From NCBI GenBank assembly GCA_001687465.1, contig LVLI01000084.1:248001-312000 (forward strand): a stretch of 64,000 bases of DNA, given 5' to 3'. The stretch comes from Halocafeteria seosinensis. Its lineage: Eukaryota; Sar; Bigyra; Bicosoecida. Shown in pieces: positions 42,341-54,694 of the stretch (position 1 is its first letter; every line of letters starts with the position of its first letter). The notes below the pieces were generated by a model that was not told the DNA's origin, made no database searches, and saw nothing but the letters and a program-made list of their open reading frames with translations. The position numbers and the translations under genes are program-made.

Positions 42341-45300
42341 TCAGTCAGAACTAGTCGGAGGAGCAACAGCACCCGCTGGCATGTTAAGCTGAGACATTAA
42401 TTCTTGCGTCTTATCGTACACGAATTTTCCCATTTCTTCAACACCAGAAATATGCTGGACATCTTTCTCCTGGACCGAATCGCCGACTTGCCTTTTCTCA
42501 GCAGGGTGCTTTTCTCCGGGAACAAGCGATAAGACAGACGGACGTTGGTTAAAATACTTGAATACTGGTGACAACTCTACGCAGCTACTGAAGACATTCT
42601 TCCTACAAAAGACGTACAGGCCTAGTCTAGCGCGAGACAAGGCCACAACAAGTCGCCTCACGTCTCGAATATGCCCCACATTCTTTGTTCTCACCAGTGA
42701 CAACAAAACATAATCATTTTGCTGCCCTTGGAACTTGTCCACTGTGCTGATGTTGGAGGGCATTCCGAACCAGGGATATGGTTTACACCGTGTAACAGCA
42801 ACGTCGTGTAATAAGTTCTTCTGACCGTTGTAAGTTGTCAGCAACGTTATTTTCTCACTAGGGTATCCCAAAAGCCGCATATACTGGTACAGTGCAATTA
42901 CGTATTCCGCCTCTCCTAAGTTTTGATAGAAGTATGGTGACGGCTGAATTTCCCCTTGGCCATTGAAATCAGGGACGTCGATCAGTTGATATTCATACTC
43001 GAGGCCCGCATTTGCCCTGCGATACTCTGGTTGTTTCAATACATTTTCCATATCACCCAAGTTCGAGTATCGCCACCTATACAATTCAGCAATGCTTGGC
43101 CGACATCGCGCTTGCTGATTCAACTGTACAAACGGACTTCCTAGGCGAATAAACCGGGTGAATAGGGACTGATCCAGTTTTCCATATTTCTGAAACGCCA
43201 TATTTTTGACAACCGGAGGAAGTTGGTGGTGGTCTCCGATGAGCATAACACGTTTCAACCGGCAGCCTTCTGCTTGGTCGATTTGCTGAAGAAGCATCGG
43301 TATGAACGTTTCTACTTCTAACACTTGAGCAGCTTCCTCCATGATTATGTTGTCATACTTGAAATTGAGATCGACCAACTGCTGCCTGTTTAACGCCGCG
43401 TGAGTGCAAGTCATCGCGACTATCTTGGCTTGGTTCGTCAGCAAATAATCACTCCGAAGTCGGTGTGTCCGAAGCAGTTCGAATGCTCGATAGTCTCTCA
43501 GCTCAGTAAAGATTTGATCAACGTGCTTAAAGCACGCAACTGCCGCTTCCACACTTTCTTCAAAAGTGCCTTGTTTCAAATAGTTTTCTAACCCACCGGG
43601 GACATTTGCGAAGAACGAACGGAAAGGAAATTCATCATAAAGGGCTTGGATTTTATTATTTTCCGCTTGATTCCAGTTACGTATTTTCTCTACCCGCGAA
43701 TTAAATACTTCCATTGCGGAGATGATATACTCGTGGTAAAAGTTCTCCGCAGTTTGGCAAGTCGACCCAACGTCTGCTACAACTTGTATACATTTCCCCA
43801 GCCTTTGCACCTCGTTCAAGAGCTCAAGACGCCTTTCCAAGGTGTCATTCACTCGCCCCCATTTGGAAAAGTCTTTCGAAGTAGACAGCTGAAGATCTCG
43901 TTCCCCCATGCCCAAGCGTAGCATGTGTCGTTCATGTATATCCTTCTGTGCTAATTTCTCAAACAAATCGTTTAACGCATGATTGCTGTGAGTGACAAGG
44001 AGTGTTCGCTGATTCGGGAAATTGTGATATATATTGCTAATTGTTTGCACAGCGACATCAGTCTTGCCCGTGCCTGGCGGCCCCACTACCATCGTCAGTC
44101 CAGGATTTATACCACTTCGTATAGCTTCCATCTGGACGTTGGTAAACGGTACAGTATTGACATTCGGCTGATCCTCCGGATAGGGGCCACACTTATCCGA
44201 ATGATACGATGACACCGAAGCTGCTTCTATCTCCAAGGGCTTGTCCTTACGAGTATCCGGATCATTCAGGGTCTTTTGCACATCTTCGATGCTTACTGGA
44301 ACCGATTTAAACTTAACCCTAAAAGGGAGCTGCATGGATTGACCTGAACTAAATTCGAGCTTCCGCACAAGATCAAAAGGCAGGGAACGGCTAGGGTTCG
44401 CCCTTCGCCAACGTGCAATCTCTTGCCATAGAACGGGCGAAACCACCGGCAGAGATTCTTCGCTAATGCTCGCAAGACTCTGCTCCGCGTGATTCTTTGA
44501 AACTAGCGTATCCTTCAGATCAATTTCCTCCAGTTGACCAGGCAGATTCTTAAAACTAGCAGCGGCCGGGTCACCGTACCCAAGAAAGACGTCGTATAAC
44601 CAGGAGGGTATAGCCTTTCCTACAGAAGCCATATTCATTACCTGCCGAATGGTCTCCAGTATAGACTTGAAATTGTTTTCTTTTGAGGATCGCCGAAGCA
44701 AAACATTGAATGTTTGGTAAACATCTTCGCCTTCCTGCTGTCCTGGCCAAAGTCCATCACCAACTTTTTCCTCCGTCTTCCCAATACCAACCAGCCCCGC
44801 AGAAGAAACATCGCTACTCTGAGATTTGCTTTGTGACTGAAGGACATCAAAATGATATTGGTTCGGGTCTAACTTTACCTGCAATGTCCTTTTATGGCCT
44901 TTTGGAGGTATCGTACCCTGAATCCCTTTGGCTAAAGCCGCAGCAGGATCATTCAGTAGATTCTTTTGCTCATCGTAATGTCGAACGATTTCGCATCCAC
45001 GAACATACACAACACCGTACTTGAAAGGAAAAGCCACTTCCTCTTCATCTTGTTTAGGATGCTCTCCAGGTTGTCCACCATTTTGACTCTCACGAGCCCG
45101 TTTATTACCGGATCTGTAATCATCATCAAGACCATTACCGTTTGTAGATACACCAGCAATATTGGTGGAACCTCCGCCGACTGTCTCAGAAGGGGCCCGA
45201 ATAGTCACCAAGAAGCAAACATCATGTTCCCGCAGGTCATCCCATTCTTTCTTGATCCAATCCGCATGGCGGCTCAAATCGTACTTCACCTCCGCGGTGA

Positions 45301-47508
45301 CAGCGGCAGGGGCTTCGTGACCTACTCGAGGCTGCGAAACACTAGTAACACTAAAGTCCTCTATATTCAATGCCATGCGCGACCATCCAGTGAACCGAGT
45401 GACAATCTCAGGGGTGCCATCAGCGGCGTAATCTGCATACAGGGATACGAGAGTAGATATACTGGCTGACAAGTTGTCACGAATCACAACCACCCTACCC
45501 ACTTACCAATGGTTCGCTTGGGTCCTAATCGCTTAACCGAATCGATGATATCTTCTCTGATTTCATATGCCGCTTCCAGACGATACAAGTTGAAACTCCG
45601 CAACAAATAATCATCTATTGTCAAAAACTGTAGATTCAGCTTCGGCAATGCGAGAACAGAGTTTCCATAATATTTTCCAAAAGGAACTAAATATCTATCC
45701 CACAAGAGTTTCTCATTAGGAAACAACGGAAGCTTGTTTACTTGTTCCAGTGCACTTGGACGCATCTTGTGATGCTCCGCCAACAGCTTCAGCACTGACT
45801 CACGATCCGTTTCCAAACGAACAAAGTGGTGAAGCTTTATTCCGGCGTCGGATGTACCCTTTCCGGTGTCCACTGAACCATTCTGTAAAGTCGAACAGTC
45901 GCCAGGCAGTAGTTGCAGTCTCTTGGAGACGTCCAGTAATTCACTTTCGTCCAACTTTTTAAGGTGCTCTTTCAGAGAGTCTGCTTTCGCAATGTTACCA
46001 ACCGCAGACAGGGCAAACTCTTTCAGCTTTTTCGGGTAAAAAGAATAGGCAACACGCTGTAGCAGTTGCAGTTTTTCATATTGAATAGACAGTATATCCT
46101 CCCTGGACAGTGCCTCCCCTGTGTGTTCATCAACTTCGAACCCTTGGAAAAATTCAAGTATATCCACCAATTGCCCAAAAAGTTTACTGTCGGTTTCCAA
46201 ATGATTCCAGGCACAATCATGCACTCTCAGCCGCAGATTTGAGGCCAGCACAACCAACCTAAAGAATCTCCTAGTGGGGATTTGCGATAGAAGATCTATG
46301 AAAAATTCCAGAGATCGCTCCATGTAATTGCGAACGCTCACAGAGAACTCCTTTGACAACGCTCCAGGGTCAACCTCTTGAGCCGTCTGTATAAACGTGG
46401 CTACCAGTTGGGGGAGGAATACAGGTTCGTACGACCGTATAAACTGTGTAAGACTCTTCGAATCAGTAGGAATCTCCGCTGGTTGGCTGATCTCTTGCTC
46501 TCGCAACTGAGAACAATTATTCACCATTTCCTGCGTTTCCGAGCTCAGCTCAACTGGGTTGGTCGTTGTGCCTTTCCCCGGACGCTTGCCTCTACTTCGT
46601 TTTTGCTTCTTGCTTGGAGTACCCTCAGCTCCATATGGATTAGTAGAAACCTTCTGAGGACTGAGTAAAGTCGCAGGTTCAATTTTCTGTGCCTTAGACC
46701 ACATGCGAGAGAGTTGAGGGTACTTTCGTAGTTGAACTTCCACCAGCCCATCGTGAATGCTTCGCCACATGCCAATAGACACAAGGCGCAAGGACATCTG
46801 CGGGCATCCGACTATGTCATGAACAGATGTTTTCAAATGCATTGCGCTTTACTTACTGTGCGTAGGGTTGGATTCTCAAGACTTTGAAACACCAAAACCA
46901 GGAAATGAGTATAAGCTTCCCATTCCGTCGGGTTCATTGCGTGAGTATAGGGAACTGTTAACAACTTCGCAAAGAATCGACGGAATTCGAGTTCTCGCTG
47001 TTCGAAAGTTGCCCACGTTTCTATATTTTGGCGGTTTTTCTCAATGACAATCTGCGCACAACACAAGATATCATCACCACTTTCCTTCTGAGTAATATCC
47101 ATCTTCACATACTAAAAGAATCAGCATCATTTGGGCAAAACTCGCTTTATTGGCGTCAAAATTTGGCCAAATGTACCGCTCCAGGAAGCCTGTGAATTCC
47201 AAGACCTTCAATCTATCCTGGTCGATTCTGTTTTCGTGAGCCTTTAAATGACCGTAATAGATCGCATCCACCATATCATCGTCGATTTCTGCAGCTTGCT
47301 GCTCCTCTGGAGACTGTTCGTTCTTTTTCGGGGACTTTTTCTTCCCCTTACTCCCTCCCTTCTTCTTGCTAGGCGTGGCCGATGGACCCTGCGAAGCGTC
47401 TTGGGCTTCTGCGGTGGCATTATCGGATGCTGGGGGCCAATATTGCTGTGCAAGCTGCACCAGAGGGTCATCCGGCGAGGAAGTGGACAGAGGTCCTAGA
47501 GGGTCCAT
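42341..47508 (-). CDS. AQR: Aquarius (intron-binding spliceosomal helicase)
   Basis: Aquarius is an SF1 RNA helicase that binds introns in the spliceosome and links splicing to snoRNP and exon-junction complex assembly. Four exons encode about 1,700 residues. The first has a Lys-rich insert and LERYIWPNFDANKASFAQMM. It joins by a 61-bp intron (ending TGTGCGCAG) to IVIEKNRQNIETW, then the ARM-like N-terminal region. The last exon carries the helicase: GPPGTGKTDVAVQTISNIYH (motif I), MEEAAQVLEVETFIPML (motif II), GDHHQLPPVV (III), DKFQGQQNDYVLLSLVRT (V) and VVALSRARLGLYVF (VI). The start is the first in-frame ATG, at 47508. Confidence 0.94.
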
Positions 47509-47922
47509 TTTACTCGTTCCAAGATCCAAAGCTAAACTGCTAGTGGTAAAAAATGTCTGTTAGCCACTCAACAGACAACGCATGGAAATTTGTACTGTGG
47601 TCCAGAATCATGGCGTATATAGAGGAACCTTGTGTCCCACCTTTTTTGTCCCCTTTACTGCCCCCTTGAGGCTAACCGCGCAAACTTTGCTTCAGCTTGA
47701 GTTTGGTATTCCAATTTGGAATTTCCAAATCTGTATCTAACGCTTTGGCAAAATGACAGTCAAAGGCAGTACGCACTCCCATTATGTTGATCACGTTATT
47801 TGACAAAATGTTCAGGAGAAACCACTTAGATAAGGACATAACATTTCTAAGCATCAGCTGGTGAAGAAACAGTTGTATTGACTAGTATCTTCAGGTGTGA
47901 TCATTGTGGGTTGGCCTCCTAC
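47509..47922. other. Intergenic, Aquarius promoter and proteasome 3' end
   Basis: About 410 bp. A TATATAG lies near 47615, about 110 bp upstream of the Aquarius start on the minus strand. A minus-strand open frame at 47672-47854 shows nothing recognisable. Confidence 0.45.
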
Positions 47923-49112
47923 TTATTGACCCCCTGCTGCAGCACCAGATGAGGTACCTGCTCGTCGAGCCTGTTCTTCCTCCTGCTTTTCGCGCTCCAC
48001 TTCATCGACGTATGATTGAATACTATCGACGGACAACATGTCACAGGGTTCGTTACGCCGACGTACAGCAATTTCCATGCTTTTCCCTCCACTCTCAACG
48101 ATTTCTAGAAGAGTGCGTACAGCTAACTTTACAGCTCCTCGTTCATCAAGATCATCCTGGTGATGCTTTTCCAAGAACTCTTTCAAGCTTGAAGAATTTC
48201 TTCCTATTGCGTGCGCTTTCCATTCACTGTATGTTCCACTCGGGTCAGTAGAGAATAATTTCGGAGACCCATCATAGCTGAAGCCTGTAAGGATGGTTGA
48301 GATCCCGAAGGGACGCACACCACCGCGTTGAGTATATCTTTGCTGGATCTGAGCTATCTGCCTCGCTACATATTCTATAGGAGCCATTTCATCCATTGAC
48401 AACTTATAGCTCAAGCACTCCACACGCGACTGTGGTCATGGAATCGAAGCTAGGTTATAAGAGCAAGCGCGGAGAGTAGGCCATGAACCCTTACTTTATC
48501 TACAAGTGTCCTTGCATCGGCGTTGAGCCCAGCGAAAGCTAGTGTCAAATGATCATCTAATGCGAAAACCTTATCCAGAGTTCTCGGATCCTGTAATTGG
48601 AAGTTGATTGAGTCTACAGCATCTAGTCATCCCACCCAAGCGCAGCATTCACTTACTTGTAATTTGGGTACTGTTCGTCGCTCTACAGCCGTAGCAACGA
48701 CATCTTTACCGCATACTCCAACCACAGCAGTCCCCTGTACCACCAAAGAGGGCTTGCATGGTGCATACTCAACCTTCACATCCCCAAGAAACATGGTTGT
48801 CTTGCTCAGGGGACGGCATAGGGGCAACACAGACCCTATGCTTTTTGTTGCCACCCCAAGGGCTAGAGTTCACCCATGCTAGACATACCTTGTTGACTGC
48901 TTCCATAGCGTATTCTACCTGTAGTAGATGCCCATCTGGGCTAAACACCGTTAGAGAACGATCGTAGCTGCATATACACACAAACAAAAAGCATAAGGGG
49001 ATGATCATAGGTCTCTTTCCTCTTTATACGCCAGCCATCCTATATCCTGGCTCTGTATTTGCAGAGAGTGCACAGCTGATTGCTGAACAATTAGTTCCAC
49101 TTACGATGGCAT
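47923..49112 (-). CDS. 20S proteasome alpha subunit, alpha-4 (PSMA7) type
   Basis: A structural subunit of the outer ring of the 20S core, forming the gated entry pore. Exon 1 is only 8 nt (49112-49105, ATGCCATC), giving [20 protein letters not shown], the alpha signature with YDR and SPDG gate residues. Later exons give [59 protein letters not shown] and [19 protein letters not shown], then a Glu/Lys-rich tail ending in Ala/Gly. The [13 protein letters not shown] motif and the charged tail fit alpha-4. The alpha subunit has no catalytic Thr, as expected. At least five exons are present. Confidence 0.93.
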
Positions 49113-50297
49113 TTTTATCGAACGGGTGTTAGAGGGCTCGATGAATTAGATACCAAGTTGTACTTGGGAACTTCCAAACCTCGCTGTGAGAAGAAACGGT
49201 ATGCTGAGTAGTTGCTATGGAGACTACACAAGACTTCTAATAATTGTTCATGCAAAACAGACAATGTACAATTCATGGGTCTGCGGTGAGTACGCCAGAC
49301 ACTATTCTTAAAGTTGGAGTTGTTGAAGGTCGCATCAAAGATTGTATGCATGATGCTTCACGAATTCAGTCTGAATTAGTCTTAAAAAATGCGGCACTTG
49401 TTTTATAGTCTTCTGCCCCATTTCTGTGCATTGAATACATGTATGTTTAAGGAGAATACTTTCTACGGAACGATTTATAGTGACACTCACTTTGTGTATG
49501 GTATGGTGTTGTAGAAAAACAACGTCTCACATCCTACAATTGTAGCATCCTACACTCTGGACTAGTGGCAGTCAAACCAAGAAAGTTGTAGCATTCTTCA
49601 TGGGTTGAGAGGGCCCTGTTAGTCCGTTGAATGAAGGGGGAGCGGTTCCCTCTTCGACCACAATCGAGTAACTCTTCCCTCTGAAGCATTATTTGTGCTA
49701 CGCCAAGAGAACTTCCTCTGCTTCACTTTGGTGCATAGTATAGCACTCTGTCACCAACTCCCTTCTAAACAATATACTGCACCTGGAGGCGTACGAATTC
49801 TACAGCTTTGATAGTCCGCGGAGCGAAGCACAACACAAGATCTCGTGCTGCTGGCAGGCAGCAGTGAGACTAAGAGATTCTGTTGCCCCAAACGAGGGAG
49901 ACAGCATCTTGTTCAACCCTTCTCATTGTCCCCTCTGTACATCACTTCGTAGACTTCCGACTGTGTGTTGTACCCCTCCTCAATGATGGACAAATTGAAG
50001 CCACTGGACATGTGTCACATGGAGACCCATGATGAAGTTCGAAGAGGCACCTTCACAAGGCCGCCGCACCCGGATCTCAGTGCACTGTCTCTTCCTTACA
50101 CTCGCAGCGACATTCACTGAATCCTATATCGGTTCGGAAGTTTGTCTTGAAAGAGTGCTCCTTGTTTGGCCGACCATAGTTCTGTACGTTGTTCTCCGTG
50201 GGCTTCGTTTTCCTGGTCTTTTCCGGGGAACGACCTCGCACAACGGAAAAACAAAAGAGACGAGTTGGTGTCGCTTGAGCACCAGACCGGGAGCAGT
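49113..50297. promoter_or_regulatory. Divergent intergenic region, 1.2 kb
   Basis: This lies between the proteasome alpha gene (minus) and the QRICH2-like gene (plus) and is the longest non-coding stretch in the window. It should hold both promoters. CTACAATTGTAG, a 12-bp perfect palindrome, lies at 49534-49545 flanked by repeated CATCCTACA. Open frames at 50029-50313 overlap the next gene's start in another frame. No TATA box is convincing. Confidence 0.5.
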
Positions 50298-53028
50298 ATG
50301 TCAGAACCAGTAGGAGAAGCGCCTCCTCCCGTCTCGTATGACGAGAACGAGGAGGAGCTCACGCAGGAGAAGACTGTGGATGGGGAAAATGACACAGACA
50401 AGCAAGAGGACGAAAGCCAATCTGTGGATCAGCTATTGGACGTGGACCTTAATCAGCTCTTAAACTATCACATAAGCTTCGATAATCTTACCCACGTTCT
50501 GAATTCGCTCATTAAAGTTGCTAAGAATCAGGACGATGACATCAAGTAAGTAGATTTTTGTAGAGACAAAACGATGGGCAATAGCACCGCCGGGGACCCT
50601 TGCAGAAAGCGTAACAAAGAGAACGAGGAGTTGAGGAAAGAAGTGGACGGTCTCAAAGCCACAGTATCGACGAATGACTCCAAGCTCAATGACCATGACT
50701 CTCGCTTGTCCCGTTGCGAAGAGGGACAAGCAGCGCTCAGCGAACAGGTGAACAAAGTTGATACAGACTCCCTGCAAGAACGTGTTGAATCCATAGAATC
50801 TCAAATGGCTGAACTATCGAAGTCAAATGAAGGAGAGAAAGAAGGTGTAAGTGGCAGTGTAGCGTAATAAATTCGGCTCTCGAAAACGAATAGCTACTCG
50901 GATGTGCGCCATGTTTTGTTTCAGTCTGGCGATAACATCAAAGACTTGAGCAAGCGGGTGGGAGATCTGGAAGAAAGAATCGGTAACTTGCGTAGCGATC
51001 AGTCCACAAATACGTTGTGTGACGAGAATCTGCAGCGTATTAATTCGTTAGAAGAACGGTTGGACGGTGTACAGAAATCCAATGAAGAAAGTGCGCAGAA
51101 AGTGGTGGCACTGCAGAGTGACGTTGATAAGCTTCCGTCAAGCGATTCCCTAGCAGCCATGCTAGATGGTCACAGTAATTCAGGTGACAACCAAGCCGGA
51201 GAGGATAGAGCAGTCAGTGGAGGCCGCACGGATGCCAGTACTTTGATGAAGCTGAATCAACTTGAAAAGTCAGTCTCCAGGATGGAGCAGGACTACAACA
51301 AGTGTGCGACAAAAAATGAGCTACAGGCTGTCAAAGATTCCATTCCACGTTCATCAGTCAAGAAAGGTGAAGATGAGTCTTCGGATATTGATTTACGCAG
51401 CTTGCAAGAGCAAGTACGGAAGCACCAACGAGAAATTGAACGACTGGAAGAGGCTATTCAAGCGCTCGACTCCTCGAATCTGGAACCGTCTGTGGAAGAA
51501 AAGGTGAGTTTTTCTCCGTCCACAATTATTTTCAAAGAGCTGTTTTATCTGAACACCTATACCACAGGCTATACCACAGGGAGATGAGGAAGACCAAGAC
51601 CGTTCGGGTGTCTCCAGTCAAGAGATTCAAGCTTTGAGAAGAGAACTGAGCCGTGGTATTAAGAGCATGAATACCAAAATAAATGAAGTAGACGAGGCAT
51701 TCAGAGAAGAGGACCAAAATTTGCGCGAATCACTTTCAAAGAGAATCTCAAAGAATGCTGAGTTACTTGAAGAAATTCCAGCAAAGCTAGCGGAGTTGAA
51801 TGGGGCAATATGGCAGCTTCGTGGGGAAAACGATGAATTCCGAGAGCCTTTGTCTTCTCTTGCTAAGAGTGCGGGAGTGCTTGCAGGGGTTTCTCGAGAG
51901 GAACTCGACTCGATACAGAAAAGCACAATCGAAAAATATCGAAATTCAATGGGCTCACGAGCTGAGCAAGGCGCTACCCGTCATGTGGATGCCGAAGAGA
52001 GCAAGGAAATGAAGAACGACGAACGAGATGCACACGTTTTTCCGGAGATCTACGGATTTAAGCAACTAGTCGTTGAACTTGGCCGCGGGGCGACTCCCAA
52101 GGTCAATTCCGACGACATTAGGACTCTCCGTGCTCAAGTAGGATCAATGGAAGATCAACTGCGCTCTCGAAATCGAAATGACCGTAGCCAGGAAACTGAT
52201 GAGTCTGGACAACAACGGCGACAAGGGAGTGGGCTCCAGGAAGCTGAGGTTAATGAGCGACTGTCCCTCTGCGAAGAGGATATGGAGCGTCACCGTCGGG
52301 CCATTCAGAAACTCCGCCATGACGTCAAAGGTCTGAGAAGCGGCCTAGATGAAAAGGTCGATAAGGCAGATTATGATCAACTGTCGAAGAGTGTTGAAAC
52401 CAAAGCAGAAGATGACGACTTGATGGCGTTGACCAAGACGCTACAAGATTACATACAACGAAGACCTCGTCGCAAACAACAGTCTGAGAGCAAGCATGAC
52501 CAGCAAAGTATATGGGAGAGTGAGAATGCTGCCGCGGCAAACAAGCGATTAATACCAGGGTACAAGTGCCTCGTTTGTGATCGGCCATTACAAGATTTTA
52601 AGCATACTGAACCGAAGTACGTCCCGCGGGATTCTCTGCCGCGCTACCAGAAGGATGCAGACTTCAGTTTTGAGAGGTTTCATCGTCCTGTTACTGCTGC
52701 CTCTTCAACAAACCGATCTCTTCACTCGTCCCACCGGCGACCGCAGTCTGCTGGGAGACCATCCTCACCTGACCCAAGAATGGATGATCCGTATAATCAG
52801 GAACGTGCAGTCGGTGGAAAACATACACATGAGGATGTTAAATCCCCAGAGCTGAAGAGACTACCGAATGGACAAGTGATTCGCCGCAATAGTGTTACTG
52901 ACGAAACGCATTCCCGACCATCGTCAACTCGTGAATCGAAAAGAAGTCAGGCGGGTTCGCCTCGGCGATCACCATCTATAGAAGCAGCGTCGCCTCGACA
53001 AAACGGGGAACTACCAGAGATTTCATAA
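50298..53028 (+). CDS. QRICH2-like ciliary coiled-coil protein (DUF4795 type)
   Basis: QRICH2-type proteins are structural components of sperm and other motile flagella. The start at 50298 (MSEPVGEAPPPVSYDE) leads through an acidic head to DLNQLLNYHISFDNLTHVLN, then several hundred residues of coiled coil in repeated segments (KRVGDLEERIGNLRSDQ; DSLQERVESIESQMAELSK). Near the end comes a short zinc-binding-like module, YKCLVCDRPLQDF, resembling the conserved CxxC motif of the QRICH2/DUF4795 C-terminus. After it is a Ser/Arg-rich tail with RRPQSAGRPSSP. At least four exons are present. Homology rests on the terminal motif and architecture, so QRICH2 orthology is probable rather than certain. 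Confidence 0.75.
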
Positions 53029-53080
53029 AAATGCCTTCTGCGTGTATATTCAGGTGGAAATACAGATATCATTGGTGCCC

Positions 53081-54338
53081 CTAGTAAAGAAAGGGAATGA
53101 TTGCTGCTCTACGAGAGATCTTTTTGTCTTGTTTGACGTATCGAGCGTGTTTCTGCAAAGCCCACTGTGTCATTTGCAGGAACCCTACAATCGTGAACAC
53201 GTAAGCTGCAAAATACACACAATAATAGATTGCGCTCTTGTAGTACCAAATGTGGGATCAAGGGCTTACCTAGAGCGATGTTGGTGGCTATAGAGAAGCC
53301 CACCCATCCTAGTACCTCAAACGTGTAGTTCGGACAGCTGGCAAGGTTGAATAGCCCCCCTTGGGGAGGCTGGCGTTCGTCGCTACCCTCCGTGGGTCTC
53401 ATGCCGCGTAGCTGCAAATGGACCGCTAGATTTAGCAGTTCGCAAACAGCCATCAGACCGAACCCGGCGTAAACCAGCATTTCATTACGCGGAGCCGTGT
53501 ATGAGGGACTGCAAAGAGGATATCCAACAGCTAGAGCAAACCCCCAATAGTAAGAGCTGTTCTTGAAAAGATTGAAGAGGGGCATCGTTGGCCGACTGAA
53601 GCGGTGCACGAAGAAAGTTTCGTACTCCCGCTTCAGAAAGTGGAGCGTCCATGCAATTACACCCATTCTGCGCATCGAAATCAATTTATTTAAGGAGGAA
53701 AAATCGGTGAGATCCAACTTCCAAAACAATTGCTAACAACTGTTTTTGAATCACATACTTTGCAACCCAGTTGTAACCTTCGAATTCCAGCAGTCTTTGG
53801 AAGATTGAGGGATCGGTGATGCTGACGCCCTCGGATCCATAGATGAGCGAAGGCCGTAGCGCATACAGGAGGACGATGATGATGGGACCCAAATACTCAA
53901 CTACAAAGACTCCACGGTAACTAAATTGGGGTCCCAAATCTTTGACTTCCAACACGGCATCGCTTCCATGAAGCAAACCGTACTGGACAAAGGACACTTC
54001 ATTAGATCCCTTGCCGACAGAGCTAGCAAAGAAAGGCCACACGTACTTGTTTGAGGGTTTTCACTCTTCCTTGTAGGCGAACATCCTTACTATTCTCATC
54101 CTTGAATTTCATTCCAATGCGATACTTATTCAAGCCAGCTGGAACCCAACCAACTCATTCAATGATGCAACCAAAACAACGACGAAAACCCTTGAGACGT
54201 ACTCTCTTTAGACAACAGTTCAGCGAGGCCGTCGACGGTCAAATCTTCAGCCACCCGAAGGGGGAAGTTCTTCCGCTTAAATTCCACGGTAAGATCCCAG
54301 CCATTGTCTCCAGAACCTTGTCCCCTGCGAGCTGACAT
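53081..54338 (-). CDS. Very-long-chain trans-2-enoyl-CoA reductase (TECR/TSC13)
   Basis: This ER membrane enzyme performs the last NADPH-dependent reduction of the very-long-chain fatty-acid elongation cycle. The N-terminus (MSARRGQGSGDNGWDLTVEF) is the ubiquitin-like head; TGLNKYRIGMKFKDE and LQGRVKTLKQ follow across introns. The membrane part reads KDLGPQFSYRGVFVVEYLGP, a hallmark of this family. It continues with the steroid 5-alpha-reductase-type C-terminal domain, NLASCPNYTFEVLGWVGFSI, AAYVFTIVGFLQMTQWALQK and ARYVKQDKKIS, ending in a short tail at TAG 53083-53081. Several transmembrane helices are evident. At least five exons are present. It shares a 356-bp divergent spacer with the DOT1-like gene and ends 52 bp from the QRICH2-like stop. 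Confidence 0.92.
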
Positions 54339-54694
54339 GATTCCTCCGCCACAAACAAAACCAAGACTACACTACACTACACACACGCGCTCAATCACGT
54401 GTATCACCAGGTACAAATATAGCCAGTGTTGCAGGAGCTCTGTGTGCGCGAACCCAACAATACAGCAAATACGGATGTGCAGACACCCCTTGGAAGGATC
54501 CAAAGCCGGCGAAGCCGGTGCCTTCTACAACCGGCGACGCTGTACGCGCCAAAAACACGTTCAACCTTCACACAATACAGTTTCATCAAGTTTGTAAGGC
54601 TGCCAAGGAGCAGAAGACACCAAGGACCATCTGAGTGGAACAAAAACAGAGACTGTTGTATGGAACATAGTGGAGAGGAAACGTACAGACCAGA
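54339..54694. promoter_or_regulatory. Divergent promoter region, TECR / DOT1-like
   Basis: 356 bp between two divergent starts, so both promoters should lie here. A CACTACACTACACACACGCGC stretch occurs near 54365-54390. No other clear motif is visible. Confidence 0.5.

Noticed and set aside
47050-47120. A 25-bp micro-intron in Aquarius (GTATGT to TTACTCAG)
   Set aside because: A 61-bp intron with the same donor and a better acceptor (TTGTGTTGTGCGCAG) gives LILLIVIEKNRQN, which matches the family better and needs no odd insertion.
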